Source: Apiotrichum sp. Y4204
Lineage: Eukaryota > Basidiomycota > Tremellomycetes > Trichosporonales > Trichosporonaceae
Length of the DNA stretch: 64,000 nt
Direction: 5' to 3'
Assembly (NCBI GenBank): GCA_025531455.1
Contig: JAMYHL010000003.1
Location: 186,001 to 250,000, forward strand
A program made the translations under genes and the position numbers. Position 1 is the stretch's first letter. Every line of letters starts with the position of its first letter. Below, piece by piece: positions 23,886-34,319 of the stretch. The notes under the pieces are model-generated. The model was not told the origin of the DNA, searched no databases, and saw only the letters and a program-made list of their open reading frames with translations.

Positions 23886-25259
23886 ATGCTCCCTCCACCG
23901 GGCACGATGCGCCGCCCCCCGGCGGGCGCGTACGCACTCCCGCTGAGCGGCAACGCCATGTCGCTCCTCCGGCAGCGTGCGCGACTGACAAACCTCGCTG
24001 TGGGCCTGCTGCTCTTTGTTCTGAGCTTCTCGCTGCTGGCCAACATATCGCACGCGATCCACGGCAACGCCCCGCCGCCCGCCTTCGTGGTCAAGGAGTG
24101 GAACGAGGTCGCGTCGCCGTCGCAGCTGGAGAGCCACCGGCCGCCGAGCGTCGAGACCACGATCAAGCGCGACTCCCGGATGAAGGACGTGGATCACCTG
24201 GTTGTCGTTCCCGGGCACGCGGTGTGGCTTGGGACCGAGGCCGAGCGCGCAGAGGATAATGACGACTGGGTCCTTGAGGAGATGCAGCGAGGCGGGAGCG
24301 TCAAGACGTATGTCAAGCACGTCCGTCGCGGGGCGGAGATCCTGGAGAGCGATCCCCATGCGTTGCTCGTCTTTTCTGGGTGAGTACCCGACGCCTCGGC
24401 GAGGCGACACTGATCGACTGCGACACTGCGACGCCCTGACCCCACGTTTTGAACTAACACACAGCGGCGCAACGCGCTCCCAAGTCACTTCCCCGTTCTC
24501 CGAGGCATTGAGCTATCACCGCTTGGCTGCTGGACTCGGCCTACTTCCCTCTTCACCGGATACAGCGTCCACCCTTCCTCCCTCCGCGCGCGCAACTACG
24601 GAAGAGTACGCGCTCGACAGCTATGAGAACCTCTTATTTTCGATCGCGCGTTTCCGGGAGGTCACGGGCCGGTGGCCGGCAAAAGTCACGGTTGTGGGGT
24701 ACGGGATGAAGCGGCGGCGGTGAGTGTGGAGAAAGGCGGTGTGAAGGCTGCATGTACTGTAGTTTACGGACCAGCCGGTCAATGGTGCTTTCTCCTATAT
24801 GCCCCTTTGCGGTCACTAACTCCAGATTCGAGCAGCTGCACCGCGGCGCGATCCGCTTCCCCCGCGAGCAGTTCACGTACATTGGAATTGATGACGAGGG
24901 GGACACGACGGAACACTTTCTCGGCGAGGTACGTATCTCCCACAAGGCATCACTGACCGCAGCTCAAACACGGGTACGCGCCGTTCCTCTTCTCGCCGAG
25001 CGGGTGCCGCCCACCGCTGTCGACCAAGCGCTCGGCGCGCAACCCCTTTGCGCGCTACCCGCCGTACCACAGCAGCACGCCCGAGCTGCAGCCTCTCCTC
25101 GAGTGGTGTCCGCCCCTCACGCCGGTCGGCGACGTCGCCGTGCCCGCCAGCCTCCGCGATGCCGTGCCGGACATGGCGCCGCCAGACGGGTTCGTCGTCT
25201 TTGAGGGACACGTGCCCTGGGAGGACAGCGGGGCGCACTTTGGCAGGGAGAAGGACTAG
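23886..25259 (+). CDS. DUF218 (YdcF-like) protein with N-terminal membrane anchor
   Basis: Exons 23886-24379, 24465-24719, 24826-24928 and 24963-25259 give 382 aa. One hydrophobic segment at about residues 36-56 (NLAVGLLLFVLSFSLLANIS) after an Arg-rich lead suggests a type II single-pass protein of the secretory pathway. The DUF218 fold begins at DHLVVVPGHAVWLG; ALLVFSGGATRS, assembled across intron 1, is the family's glycine loop. VVGYGMKRRRFEQLHRGAIRFP follows across intron 2. Bacterial relatives (YdcF, SanA) are of poorly known function and have been linked to envelope integrity; fungal members are uncharacterised. The start was set at the first in-frame ATG; upstream frame is open only from a TTG. 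Confidence 0.85.
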
Positions 25260-25984
25260 ATTTAGAGTATACATGTATCCATCGTCTGAAAAGCTGAGAT
25301 CTGAGCGTGAGCGGGTGTCAGACGACGGGGAGCTGGATGATGGTGACGCGCCCCCGTGATGGCGATCGCGGAATGCAGTCTAGAGTGATCGTCGATGGTT
25401 GATCGGCAGGGCGCCTCAGGAGATCTGGGGATTCGGGTATTTGGGCGCAGATTACAGATCTAGATCCAGACAAGCCAGCCCGTGTACTATATAGCCGTGT
25501 ACTTGGAGGAGCTGATGCGGGAGATACGCGTACATTGCGACTCGCGCGACTCATTTGGTGCCCGCTATCCGCTCGCGCTCCGTGCTTCCGAGTCCACTGG
25601 GCATGGGGGCCATTCGTAGCGCGCTACCCTCTCTTGGACGCATGCACGCGTTTGGCGATTTGGCGTCGATCCCCGATCCCCGAGGTCCTGGCGATCAGAC
25701 AAATCTCGCGATCGCAGACATGATCAACGCGTTACTCCGCCATTCTGGAAAATGCTGATCCGTTAATCGGATACCCGTGCCCCTGCTGATCCGTCGATCC
25801 GTTGATGCTGATCCAGCCGGCCACCTTCTTGTCGATCATCGAAACCTCTCAAGATCTCAAGATCCTGAGGTTCACGTGGGGGCGGCCATCTCCGACGCGC
25901 CCCGCGCCCCCCATGACCGCATGGGCAGACGACAAAAGCCAAAAGGTCAAGAGATTTCGACAACTTTCCATCACACACACCACC
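25260..25984. other. intergenic region dense in GATC sites
   Basis: No gene seen. Between 25387 and 25864 there are 17 GATC sites, twelve of them between 25668 and 25864, including tandem GATCCGTC-GATCCGTT at 25788-25803 and another GATCCGTT at 25757. This is the promoter side of the acetyltransferase gene at 25985. Confidence 0.6.
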
Positions 25985-26635
25985 ATGACCGCTCCCGACT
26001 CGTCCCCGACGTCCCCGACCGCGCGACTCCACGCCTTGGCGGAGACGCTCGCCACCCTTCCTGACGCAGACACGGCCCTCGCCAAGCTGTCAGCATACGA
26101 GCGGACCGAGCTCCAGCGCGCTATCACGACGATCGAGCTCCTCCTCCCCTCCAGTTCGCCGACGGGCACGATCCGCACGCTCCGCCCCGGGGATATTGGC
26201 TGGGTTCTCCAGGTTCACGGGGAGTACTATGCCGCCGAGTATGGGCTGGACGCGGGGTTTGAGGGGGCCGTCGCGCAGACGATTGCGGGGTGTGGGCGGA
26301 TGACGGCGCGGGAGAGGGGGTGGATCGCCGAGGTGGGCGCGCTCCGTGTCGGCTCGATATTCCTCCTTTCTGGCCCGGATGAGGAGACCGCGCTCCTGAG
26401 GATGTTCTTGCTCATGCCCTGCGCGCGGGGCCTCGGGCTCGGATCACGGCTCATCGATGCGTGTCTCGCCTTTGCGCGGGAACAGGGGTACAAGCGCATA
26501 AAGCTCCTCACGCACAATGACCTCACTGTCGCTCGTGGGATCTACTCCCGCCGCGGATTTCGGTGCGTCGAGGTCAAGGAGGAGGCCATTTTCGGTACAG
26601 TGGTCACGAGCGAGACGTGGGTGCTCGAGCTTTAG
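25985..26635 (+). CDS. GNAT acetyltransferase resembling the GNAT half of bacterial MarR-GNAT proteins
   Basis: Intronless 216-aa reading frame, unlike nearly all neighbours. Residues about 64-216 form a GNAT fold that begins IRTLRPGDIGWVLQVHGEYY and contains the acetyl-CoA loop ARGLGLGSRLID, then RIKLLTHNDLTVARGIYSRR and ends TVVTSETWVLEL. The RPGDIGW-x4-HG-x2-Y-x-x-EYG block and the closing ETW-x-L-x-L are features I know from bacterial MarR-GNAT fusion proteins. The preceding LSAYERTELQRAITTIELLL looks like the last helix of the MarR part, while the DNA-binding domain is absent. The substrate is unknown. The ATG at 25985 follows a CACACACACCACC leader; upstream in-frame ATGs lie within the GATC-rich promoter. 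Bacterial origin by transfer is inference. Confidence 0.8.
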   Translation: MTAPDSSPTSPTARLHALAETLATLPDADTALAKLSAYERTELQRAITTIELLLPSSSPTGTIRTLRPGDIGWVLQVHGEYYAAEYGLDAGFEGAVAQTIAGCGRMTARERGWIAEVGALRVGSIFLLSGPDEETALLRMFLLMPCARGLGLGSRLIDACLAFAREQGYKRIKLLTHNDLTVARGIYSRRGFRCVEVKEEAIFGTVVTSETWVLEL

Positions 26636-26719
26636 ATGTGAGTCGGGGGTGGGGCCGCACTGACACCAGCTACATCCTGCATTATGTATCGTACAACCAT
26701 CACTGAGTTATCTGTCTCA

Positions 26720-28938
26720 TTATCGAAATGTAGTCCGCGCAAGGGGCGGCTCGCAGCTCGTTCCCAGCGTGCTCGCGACGCTGGTGCCGAGCGAGAACGT
26801 GGATGGGTCACCAGACCCGGGCGACGCAGCCGCAGTGATACTCCATGCCTGGTGGTGGAGGCTTCCAATATGCGAGATAGGCCGCGCGTTGCGCACCGGC
26901 AGACCAGAGGGCGGTGTCGGACACTGGCGCTTTCCGCTCGCATCATAGGCGGTAATTGGGCGCTTGCGAACTGACGGCGCTGCGGGCCCGCGCTCCTCGT
27001 GGGCGAAGCTTCGCCTGCGGTTCTCGTCGAGAGGCCACGCATGGGGCGGGGCTTGCCTTGGGGGCTGTGAGAAGCGGCGGGTATGTAATGCCGTCGGAGA
27101 ACGGAGGTGGACGACCTTGGGTTGATCAAGACTCTTCGGATTTCCAGACACATTGGGGTCGTCAACGGCGAGGCTCATCACGCCTGAGAAGAGGCCAGGA
27201 ACAGTCGCGCCGAAGGGCACCGCGGGCATCTCGTCAATGGCGACGCGCACGCCCGCCGAGAAGAGCACCATCTGGAGCACGGCGGTCGCGCTGCGCTGGA
27301 ACGTGTCGAGCTCCTCGCTCCCCAAACGCCCTTTAAAACGGGCCACGACGCCCTGCTGCGCCGCGCGGAGTACCTGGATATTAAACTTGTGCACCACCAC
27401 ATCGATCGTGTGTGGCAGCTTGTCGGGAAGCACGCCGTTGCCGAGGAGCGTGGCGACCTGGCCAATGACGTTGACACTCATCTTGATGCCCGCGGCGGGG
27501 AGGGGCGCGAAGGGGATACCGTACGCTGCGGCGGTGAGGACTGCGCCGACTGCGCGGAGCCCAGCCTTGAGAATCTGCGCGGCGGGGCGGCACGAGCGGT
27601 CGTGGACGTATGCCGCCAGCGCGCCATATACGATCCCGGCGCGGACGGCGAACAGCTCCACATCCGTGCATTGCAGGGGGACAAACTCGAAGAGGACCTG
27701 GAGACGCGCCTGGATGCTGGCTGGGCGCGGGTCGAACCACCCGCCGAGATCTGTGCGCGCCATGCACGCCACCAAGAGGTCGCCGGCGGCGGCGACGCGC
27801 TCGTCGTCGAGCGTGTAGCTCCTGTGCCGGTGGAGATGGAGGAGGAGTGCACGGAGAAGGCGCTGGGTCTGTACTGTGCCGATGAGGGCGCCGAGGCGGG
27901 CGCGCCGCACATCCCCTGCGATCGTGGACGGCGCGAACGCGAAGACTGTATGCGCTGCGCTGTCGCCGCGGAGATGGAGGACGAGGAAGAGCGCCGTGAT
28001 GGCACATACCTTTGAGAACGGGAGAGAGCGGAGCGCGGCGGCGCGCTGCGCGAGCCCGAACGTTGACTGGCTGCTGTGCCGTAGTGGTGCTGGGGCCGGG
28101 ACTGGGATCCGGGGGCCGGGGCCGTTCAGCAATGCACTCCCGTCCGAGGTCTGCGGCGCCGCGCCAAACAGATCAGTGCTCCCCGTCTCGGCCGTCGCAG
28201 CCGTTCCTCCTGTCCCATGTGTCATTTGGTACCCTTCCTGGGCGATTACGCCGAGCTCGGACAAAGTGTAGTCTACCTGCGGTCAGCGCACCCCGTTGGG
28301 GCACTCACCTCCATGCGCTCCTCGCGCTCCCACCGCCCGCCGACGTTCTTCCACGTAGCCTTCGATGGTGCCGGCGACTCCAGCGTCTCGACGTACTCGT
28401 ACTGATACTCATACTCGTTCGCTGTCGTCTCTACGATCGTCCCCTCGGACCCGGTGTGGTTCTCTGTGAGCTCACTCGGCGCGCTCCTCGGCTTGCGCGG
28501 CGGCATCCACCCGGCGACACGCACCTCATTGACGAGGAGGTACGCCTGCACGAAGCGCTGAAACCACGCCTGCGCAACGGCCGACGGGGGGATATCACGC
28601 AGATTCACGTTAATGCTCTCTGGTACGCGGTGCCGGCGATGACAGTGGTGCGTGTGGTGACATTTGTGGCGGTGGCGCTGGACGAGCTTCTCGGCTCCGG
28701 TCTCGGAAACAGCCATGTGCACGGTACCAGATACCTCGAGGTCGAGGACGACCCACCCCTCGCTGTCCTGTCTCCCGTCGTGGTCGTGGTCATGGTCATG
28801 GGCAAAAAAGGCGACGAGCGCGGCCCACTCGTCTTCGCCGAGCGCAAGGGCCGTGCGTGAAACTGGCGGGGCGCCACCGATGCGCACGGTCCGCCCGCGG
28901 GAATCAGATAGCCAGTGCGTGCCGCTCTTTGTTGTCAT
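26720..28938 (-). CDS. unknown 728-aa protein with His-rich N-terminus and hydrophobic core
   Basis: Exons 28938-28309 and 28276-26720 (32-nt intron) give 728 aa. Two unusual motifs lie near the start: an HD repeat (residues 47-54) and a dense His/Cys/Arg run (residues 88-104, 8 His and 2 Cys), either of which could bind metal. A Tyr/Glu-rich patch (EYEYQYEYVE) comes before the intron. The middle of exon 2 (about residues 290-540) is Ala/Leu/Val-rich with possible membrane helices (VCAITALFLVLHLRG; LRAVGAVLTAAAYGIPFAPL). The last 150 residues are polar and Pro/Ser-rich. A possible 64-nt intron within exon 2 was rejected because it would break this hydrophobic frame. No family recognised. It is convergent with the acetyltransferase gene, with 84 bp between the stops. 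Confidence 0.65.
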
Positions 28939-29976
28939 TGGAGTCAGATGGGGGAGACGATTGTGCGGATCGTGGCGCTTTAAGTTGAGGATTGGAAGAT
29001 GCGGCGCTGAGGGTCGTGAGCTCCGCTGTGAATTGCTTACGGTGCGTGAGGTGTTCAGTAGCTTAGTAGCTTGTTCAGTGCAATGTTTGGTCGTGTAGTG
29101 ACTGGGGAAAGATAGGGGCCAAGCTTCAACGTCGGGAGCTGGCCGTCACGGCCTCGCAAAGTGATGGACATGAGCGCCGCCATCGGATGTGCGTGAGCCT
29201 CGTTTAGCCTCGCCCCAAGGCATGCACAATGGTGAAGCTGACATGCGCCATGTATAGCGATCGGCATCCAGTCCGACCAAACTCTCTCTACACTAGCCAG
29301 CAACATCCGACAGACCGACGTCACGGTCGTGGGGTAACGCTCGAGCGGCAGAGTGGGCTGGGGAGTGACGCGAGTGATTTCTCAGGGCAGCTTGGACGAG
29401 ACGCGTTTGGGATTCAGGTGCGATGAAGCGGCGGACCTGGCAGAACGACAGCAACGATAACGGTTACAGGCAAGACCCAGGATGCATGACGTCGAAGCGA
29501 GCGTGTTAATCACCCATGGGCGGAGTTTGTTCTCGTGGTGTAACGTCGTGTTGGGTGTAACCCCGGTGGAAGGGTGAATATACGATGACGAGATGGGCAC
29601 TTGTGATGGTCGCGGAATGCTGGAACCGCATGCGGTGTGAGATGGCGCGATGTATCTCGCTTCTCGTGATTTCTGTTTTCTGCCCCACGAGATAAGGTCG
29701 CGCGCGTGGGATTAGGGTGCTCAGCGCCGAGAAGTGGACGCTTGGCGGAAAAAAAAAAAAAAAAAAAGAAATCACGCGCGTCTTCATTCTTCATTCAAAA
29801 CCCCCGCGTCCGGCAATCCAGCGCTCCCGCACCTGCGTCTTGCTGGACAAAGGCTGGTACGCGGGAAGATGGACATGTGAGCGGTGCTGTTGCCCAGTTG
29901 ACTCCCCAGTGTCACTGATAGCATCACCTGATGACCTCTGTTTCTGTTACACTCTCTACAACTCTATCTGCACGCT
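28939..29976. other. intergenic region
   Basis: About 1 kb with no supported gene; contains a 19-A homopolymer at 29749-29767. It is upstream of the His-rich gene and downstream of the hydrolase gene, both on the minus strand. Confidence 0.5.
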
Positions 29977-31298
29977 CTATAGCCTCGCAAGCGCCTCCTT
30001 CCCTGCGCTCCCAGCCCTCTCCACAGCATCACATTTGGCCCTTACGAACCCATCCACATACTCGACGCCCTCGTGCACGATATCCCACAGCGGCGAGCCG
30101 GGGCCGATCCAAATATCGAACGCGTGGCCCTTGCCCTGCGCGTAGCGGATGGCAACGGGGCGCCCGACCTCCTTGAGGCGCGCGACGAGCCGCGCCGAAT
30201 GGTGGTGCGGCACGCCCCCGTCCACCGTGCCGTACATGTGGAAGCTGGGCGGGTACGTCTTTGCGCTCACTGTCGCCCGCGATCCAGGTACTCCGAGGAG
30301 GTGCAGCGGACAAAGAGAGGTCACTTCCGCCATGAACTCCTCCTGCGTCGCAAACTTTTCCCGACGGTAGATTGTCGGCAGAGTGAGGCACTCGCGCAGC
30401 GCCATGTTCGCGAGATCGTTCTGGCGCGCCGTCCAGAGCATCTCCTCGGGAGTGTAGTCTGGTTCTGTACCCCTTTCTCCGGTATGTGTTGCCGCTGACG
30501 GCCCCCACACGGGGTCGAGGTATGCGCGGGGGAGGCGGGCCATACCCAAGGGGGGCGGGATTTCCGAGAGATACGGACTTGCAATCACTGCGTTGCGCGG
30601 GTCGCGTTCCGCGATGACTGCGTGCAGCGCCTCGGGGGAGAACTTGCCTGAGAGGGGGTACGCGCTCGGCGGGGTGGGGTGGTAGGCTGTCATGTCGGTG
30701 ACGCAGCAGCTCTGGATGATGGCGGTGGGGAGGGGGGAGAAGAGGTGGCCGCCGAGGAGGGCGAGGATGCCGCCCGCACTGTCCCCGCCGAGGACGTATG
30801 TGTCTACATCGACGAGCGGCCCGGCGGCAGAGTAGTTGAGCTGCGCGGCGAGGTCCGCGAGGATGCTCGGGAGCTGGGCGCGGCAGAACGCCAGCGCATC
30901 CGCGTTATCCTCCAGAATGTCCCGGAGAGAAGCATGCGGCGCGAGGCGGTATGAGGCCGACACGACGTGATAGCCCCGCGAGAGGAAGGACGGCAGGACC
31001 CACGGATACGGCGCGACGTGGTGTCCTAGGCTGCGTGTCAGTGGTCATGGTCAGTTATTGCTGTGACTCACAAGAAGCCGCCTCCGTGGAACCAGAGGAC
31101 CCACGGCGCGCCGCCGGTGAACCCCCGCCTGCTCGCGGGGACCGGGGGACCAGCGTACCCGAATGCCGGGAAGACGGAGAGCTTGACGTCGACGCCGTGC
31201 GCGACCTTGTACGTCGCCTCCGCGTGCGGCGGCAGGTCGGCGTACCGGTGCTTCCGCTTCGTGCTCACTGGTAGGGTGCGGGCGCGCGGCGAGGCCAT
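29977..31298 (-). CDS. HSL-type alpha/beta hydrolase (copy A)
   Basis: Exons 31298-31072 and 31030-29977 (41-nt intron) give 426 aa. The hormone-sensitive-lipase family oxyanion motif is split by the intron: WVLWFHGGGF, then FLGHHVAPYP. The nucleophile elbow is GGDSAGG (consensus GDSAGG). A candidate acid lies in HMYGTVDGGVPHHHSARL and the catalytic His in GKGHAFDIW. An extra lid-like region of about 120 residues between elbow and acid is longer than in bacterial HSL esterases. It has no signal peptide, so is probably cytosolic; substrate unknown (small ester, lactone or acylglycerol). A relative with the same intron position lies at 43603-45118. Confidence 0.88.
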
Positions 31299-32154
31299 TG
31301 GAGTGAGGAGGTGCGGAGGTGAGGTGGGAGGTGCTGGACGTTTAGGAGGTTATAGTGTCGTGGGCCGCTTACTGCGCGGTGTTGTGGGCCGGTGTTCGGG
31401 GACCGGACATGTCCGATCGCATTGGAGCGCAACCGGCAACAACCAGACGCGACAACCCTTTGGCCCAGTGTTGACCATACTGTATGTTGATGGTGTGTTC
31501 GCGTTGCAGTCGCGTCTGTGCACATGCTTCACGGTACCACGGTCACCATGCTCAACAGGTCAAGACCATCGAGCTCTTATGACGCTGTGCGTGCTGGCCG
31601 GGGCCTCGGCCGGCCATCTGCACAATGCTCTGGTGAAGTATGGGGCCCCATCCCGGTGCTCCACGGCCGTTATCATTACCGTCCATCAAGTGCATCTTGA
31701 TCGCGATCAATGTAGCCGTGCCCCGTGATCGCGAGCTCGGCAGCCCGGAAGCGTGTCAGCATGGTGAGCAGCACCGTCCGCAAGCCTCTAAGCTATTCCA
31801 ATCATGCAATCACCCTTATTCCAATAGCGCCCTCATGTGATGAACGTGTGCAGAGGGAGGCGTGAATAAACCCCCCGATCTCAGTTTGTGATCTTGTGAC
31901 GTTTGAAGTGGCGGCGTCGTCCGCAAGCCCAACAGCTCACTAAGAGCACAAACTAGCACTGCAGAACGTCATGGAAGATTATGACCGTCGCTTGGAGGGG
32001 AGTCACATGCGTAGGGGGATGTTTACTGCCTGCCTGCGCAGGCTTCCAGCACCCGCGCATTCATAATGCCCACCCGTGCCGGCGTGTCTTGCAACCACCA
32101 ACTCGACTTGAACAAACCACTACCACTATCAACTAGCGCCTCATCCCATCCAGC
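31299..32154. other. intergenic divergent region
   Basis: About 850 bp with no supported gene, between the hydrolase (minus) and a small-protein gene (plus). Contains the 14-bp palindrome TTGATCGCGATCAA at 31697-31710. Confidence 0.5.
31697..31710. promoter_or_regulatory. 14-bp perfect palindrome TTGATCGCGATCAA
   Basis: Perfect self-complementary sequence in a divergent intergenic region; its core GATCGCGA recurs 26 bp later at about 31727. It has the form of a dimeric regulator site, but the protein is unknown. Confidence 0.3.
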
Positions 32155-32430
32155 ATGAACATGAACCTCGACACCGTGAGTGAATCCCGCTGACAATCCT
32201 GATGGCAGGCACCTCTCGACCCGATGGCGATGCCGCTCGACATGGGCCAGCGCCGCATGATGCCCATGGCGATGGAGAGCATGGAGGTGGACATTGAGGA
32301 GCGCGGCCCCGAGAAGCGCGACCGGCGCGCGTCCGTCGAAGAGGTCAAGGACCCCCAGGAGCGCTTCACGCACAATGTCGGCGGCGCCGACGAGATTACC
32401 GACTCGGCCGCGTGGGTCAACTTGAACTAA
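32155..32430 (+). CDS. small Met-rich hydrophilic protein (80 aa)
   Basis: Two exons, 32155-32175 (7 codons, MNMNLDT) and 32209-32430, with a 33-nt intron (GTGAGT...GGCAG) and a CTGAC branch motif. The 80-aa product has a Met/Pro-rich first half (about ten Met in the first 35 residues) and a charged second half (ERGPEKRDRRASVEEVKD) containing an RRAS basophilic kinase-type site, ending AAWVNLN. No signal peptide or membrane segment. Clean splice sites, strong coding composition and a leader with CATCCAGC before the ATG support it, but no family is recognised. The next gene downstream is another very small protein. Confidence 0.6.
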
Positions 32431-32898
32431 GAACGAAGCAGATGAATTCCACAAAGGCGGTGAGTACGGCGCGCGCGACGCCGCTCACAGCAAGTCCTTG
32501 TACGATGTGTATGCAGAAGTGTATCTCCGTATCTTGCCATTGCCAGTTGCAGGTTGCTGTCCTCCTGTTGTTGGTGGTGTGAAGCCTGTGCAAAGTGCAG
32601 CGGCGTTGTCCGATTAGGTTCTTGTTCGCCACTCTGCTCTTGGTCTCGCCACTCCACCACTCCACTGTCAGCCTTCCGTTGCTCCATTCCTCACCTGGCA
32701 TGTATAGTATCTCATCTCACGCCCGTTCCAGAAGGTGGTCAGTTGACTTTGGAACCGGGTCATGGTCACATGTGGGGCCGGTGAGAGATAGAGATATAAG
32801 ATCGAAGCACCAGCTTGCACGAGCTTGCACACCCATCTCCGGACAAGAACACCCAGCAAACAGAGAACACCACACGCACAAAGCACATACTCTACACA
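32431..32898. other. intergenic region between two small-protein genes
   Basis: About 470 bp; holds a TATA-like element (GATATAAGAT near 32790) and a CA-rich leader before the start at 32899. No other feature seen. Confidence 0.45.
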
Positions 32899-33195
32899 AT
32901 GTCCTCGCCACCAACAATCTCCGCATTCGAGTTTTCCGTGCACCGCCGCGACTCGCAGGACCACCACCACGCTGTATGTCTCCCTCAAATCCGAACTCAC
33001 ACGCAGCAACCGGACCCGCCGCCCAGCATCTCGCAGGTCTCCGAGTCGATGACGCAGAAGGAGGACGAGCGGCACAAGTACGACGACTACGACGACTATG
33101 TGCCCGTCAACGTGACTGACGGCGATGGTGAGTGTGCGGTGTTCCCTGGGGATCGTGCTAAGGCAGACCTCACTTGGGCGTTCGAGTGCAAGTAG
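32899..33195 (+). CDS. small acidic hydrophilic protein (74 aa)
   Basis: Three exons, 32899-32973, 33007-33127 and 33167-33195, with introns of 33 and 39 nt. Both introns are multiples of three without a stop, so retention would also give an open frame of 98 aa. The spliced product starts MSSPPTISAFEFSVHRRDSQ, has a short His run (DHHHA), an acidic Tyr/Asp patch (KYDDYDDY) and ends DLTWAFECK. No domain, signal or membrane segment. The leader before the ATG is CA-rich and typical. Function unknown. I favour splicing because both introns have good donors and a branch-like CTAAG or CTCAC near the acceptor. Confidence 0.6.
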   Translation: MSSPPTISAFEFSVHRRDSQDHHHAVCLPQIRTHTQQPDPPPSISQVSESMTQKEDERHKYDDYDDYVPVNVTDGDGECAVFPGDRAKADLTWAFECK

Positions 33196-33773
33196 CACAA
33201 CCCCGCAAAAGCAGTTCAACGTCGGGATTCAGGAGTTCGCGAGCGCACGGTTCAAAGTTCAGAAGTTCAGAAGTTCAGAAGGCGGAAACGGCAGACAGCA
33301 CAAGGCAAACTGAGCCATCGAGGTCGAGATAGCATGAGAATCAATCACAATGTCCATAGCACGATGCAGCGAGTGTGAGCGACTGGGTAGCGTGGGAGCG
33401 ACCTTGTCCGCGAGTCGGACAATTGGTCGGCTCGCCACTCACTCTATCACACGATGGGAGGTCAGCAGATCAGAAGCCCGCGAATGACATCATGGAGCGA
33501 GGAATGGAGGACGGCAAGCGCCGTTCCAGTGATGCGGAGGGCCGGTCTGTCGCCCAGAACAGATAAGCATAAAGTTGTGAGTTGAGCATGGATGGGCAGG
33601 ATGAGATAATGACCGCAGAGGATGAGTCGCGCCTGCAAGGGAGCGATTCTGCGGGTTTGTGCTTTTCAGTCTTGGGGGCTGTGTGGCCTCGATGCCAGAG
33701 GCGAGATGGTATACCCTCTGCATCAAACTAGTGTACCCAGAGACCAAATAAGAGCCCAAGCCAGACCGGCGGA
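33196..33773. other. intergenic convergent region
   Basis: 3' regions of two convergent genes. A short direct repeat AAGTTCAGAAGTTCAGAAGTTCAGAA (unit AAGTTCAG, about 33256-33281) is present. No gene seen. Confidence 0.45.
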
Positions 33774-34319
33774 TTAGAGGTCCTTGATGGGGATGTCGTT
33801 GCCGGTGACCTGCGTGTAAGCCACATTCAACGAGACTGTCACCGAGGGATGGGAGGGCAGGCAACGTGTGAACGCCCACCCATTGTAGCGAGCCCCCCCA
33901 CCCATTTCTCGCCCAGTCCACAACCGGTACCCACCTTCTTGAACGCGGTGCGCACGCCGTCCGAGATCTTCTCGACCGTGTTCTCGTTCTGCGCGTGGCC
34001 CGCCTGGCGGAGAAGCTGGTCGACGCCCTTGTCTCCCCAATCAGCCTCTGTTGTATGCTCCAATTCAAAACTCACCAAGCGCGTCCATCTGCTTGATGCC
34101 GGCCTGCTGGAGACCCTGCTGCTGCTGGCCGAGCTGCTGCGCGCCGGCCTGCGCCTGCTGGTCAAACTGCTGCGCCGGCTGGCCCGACTGCTGCTGCTGG
34201 CTGAACTGCTGGCCGCCCTGGCCGCCGAGGAGACCGCCGAGCGCGCCGAGGCCGCCCTGCTGCTGCTGGCCCGACTGGCCCTGGCCCTGGCTCGCCATCG
34301 CCTGCTTGAGGAAGTCCAT
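33774..34319 (-). CDS. Gln/Gly-rich small protein with conserved C-terminal helical motif (130 aa)
   Basis: Exons 34319-34076, 34047-33935 and 33809-33774 give 130 aa. It starts MDFLKQAMASQGQG and continues with about 65 residues of Gln/Gly/Ala low complexity. The C-terminal 50 residues read DKGVDQLLRQAGHAQNENTV, then EKISDGVRTAFKKVTGNDIP. This resembles the end of a widespread but uncharacterised family of small fungal proteins (pattern DKG-x-D, then NEKI-x-DG-x2-x-F-x-K-x-TG). The last exon is only 12 codons and is needed to complete the TGNDIPIKDL end. No signal peptide. A stress-related or condensate-forming role is possible given the Gln-rich segment, but this is inference. Confidence 0.72.

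Noticed and set aside
27941..28004. Possible 64-nt intron (GTATGT...ACAG) in the His-rich gene
   Set aside because: Removing it shifts into a Ser/Arg-rich shadow frame and destroys the hydrophobic, well-formed reading frame.
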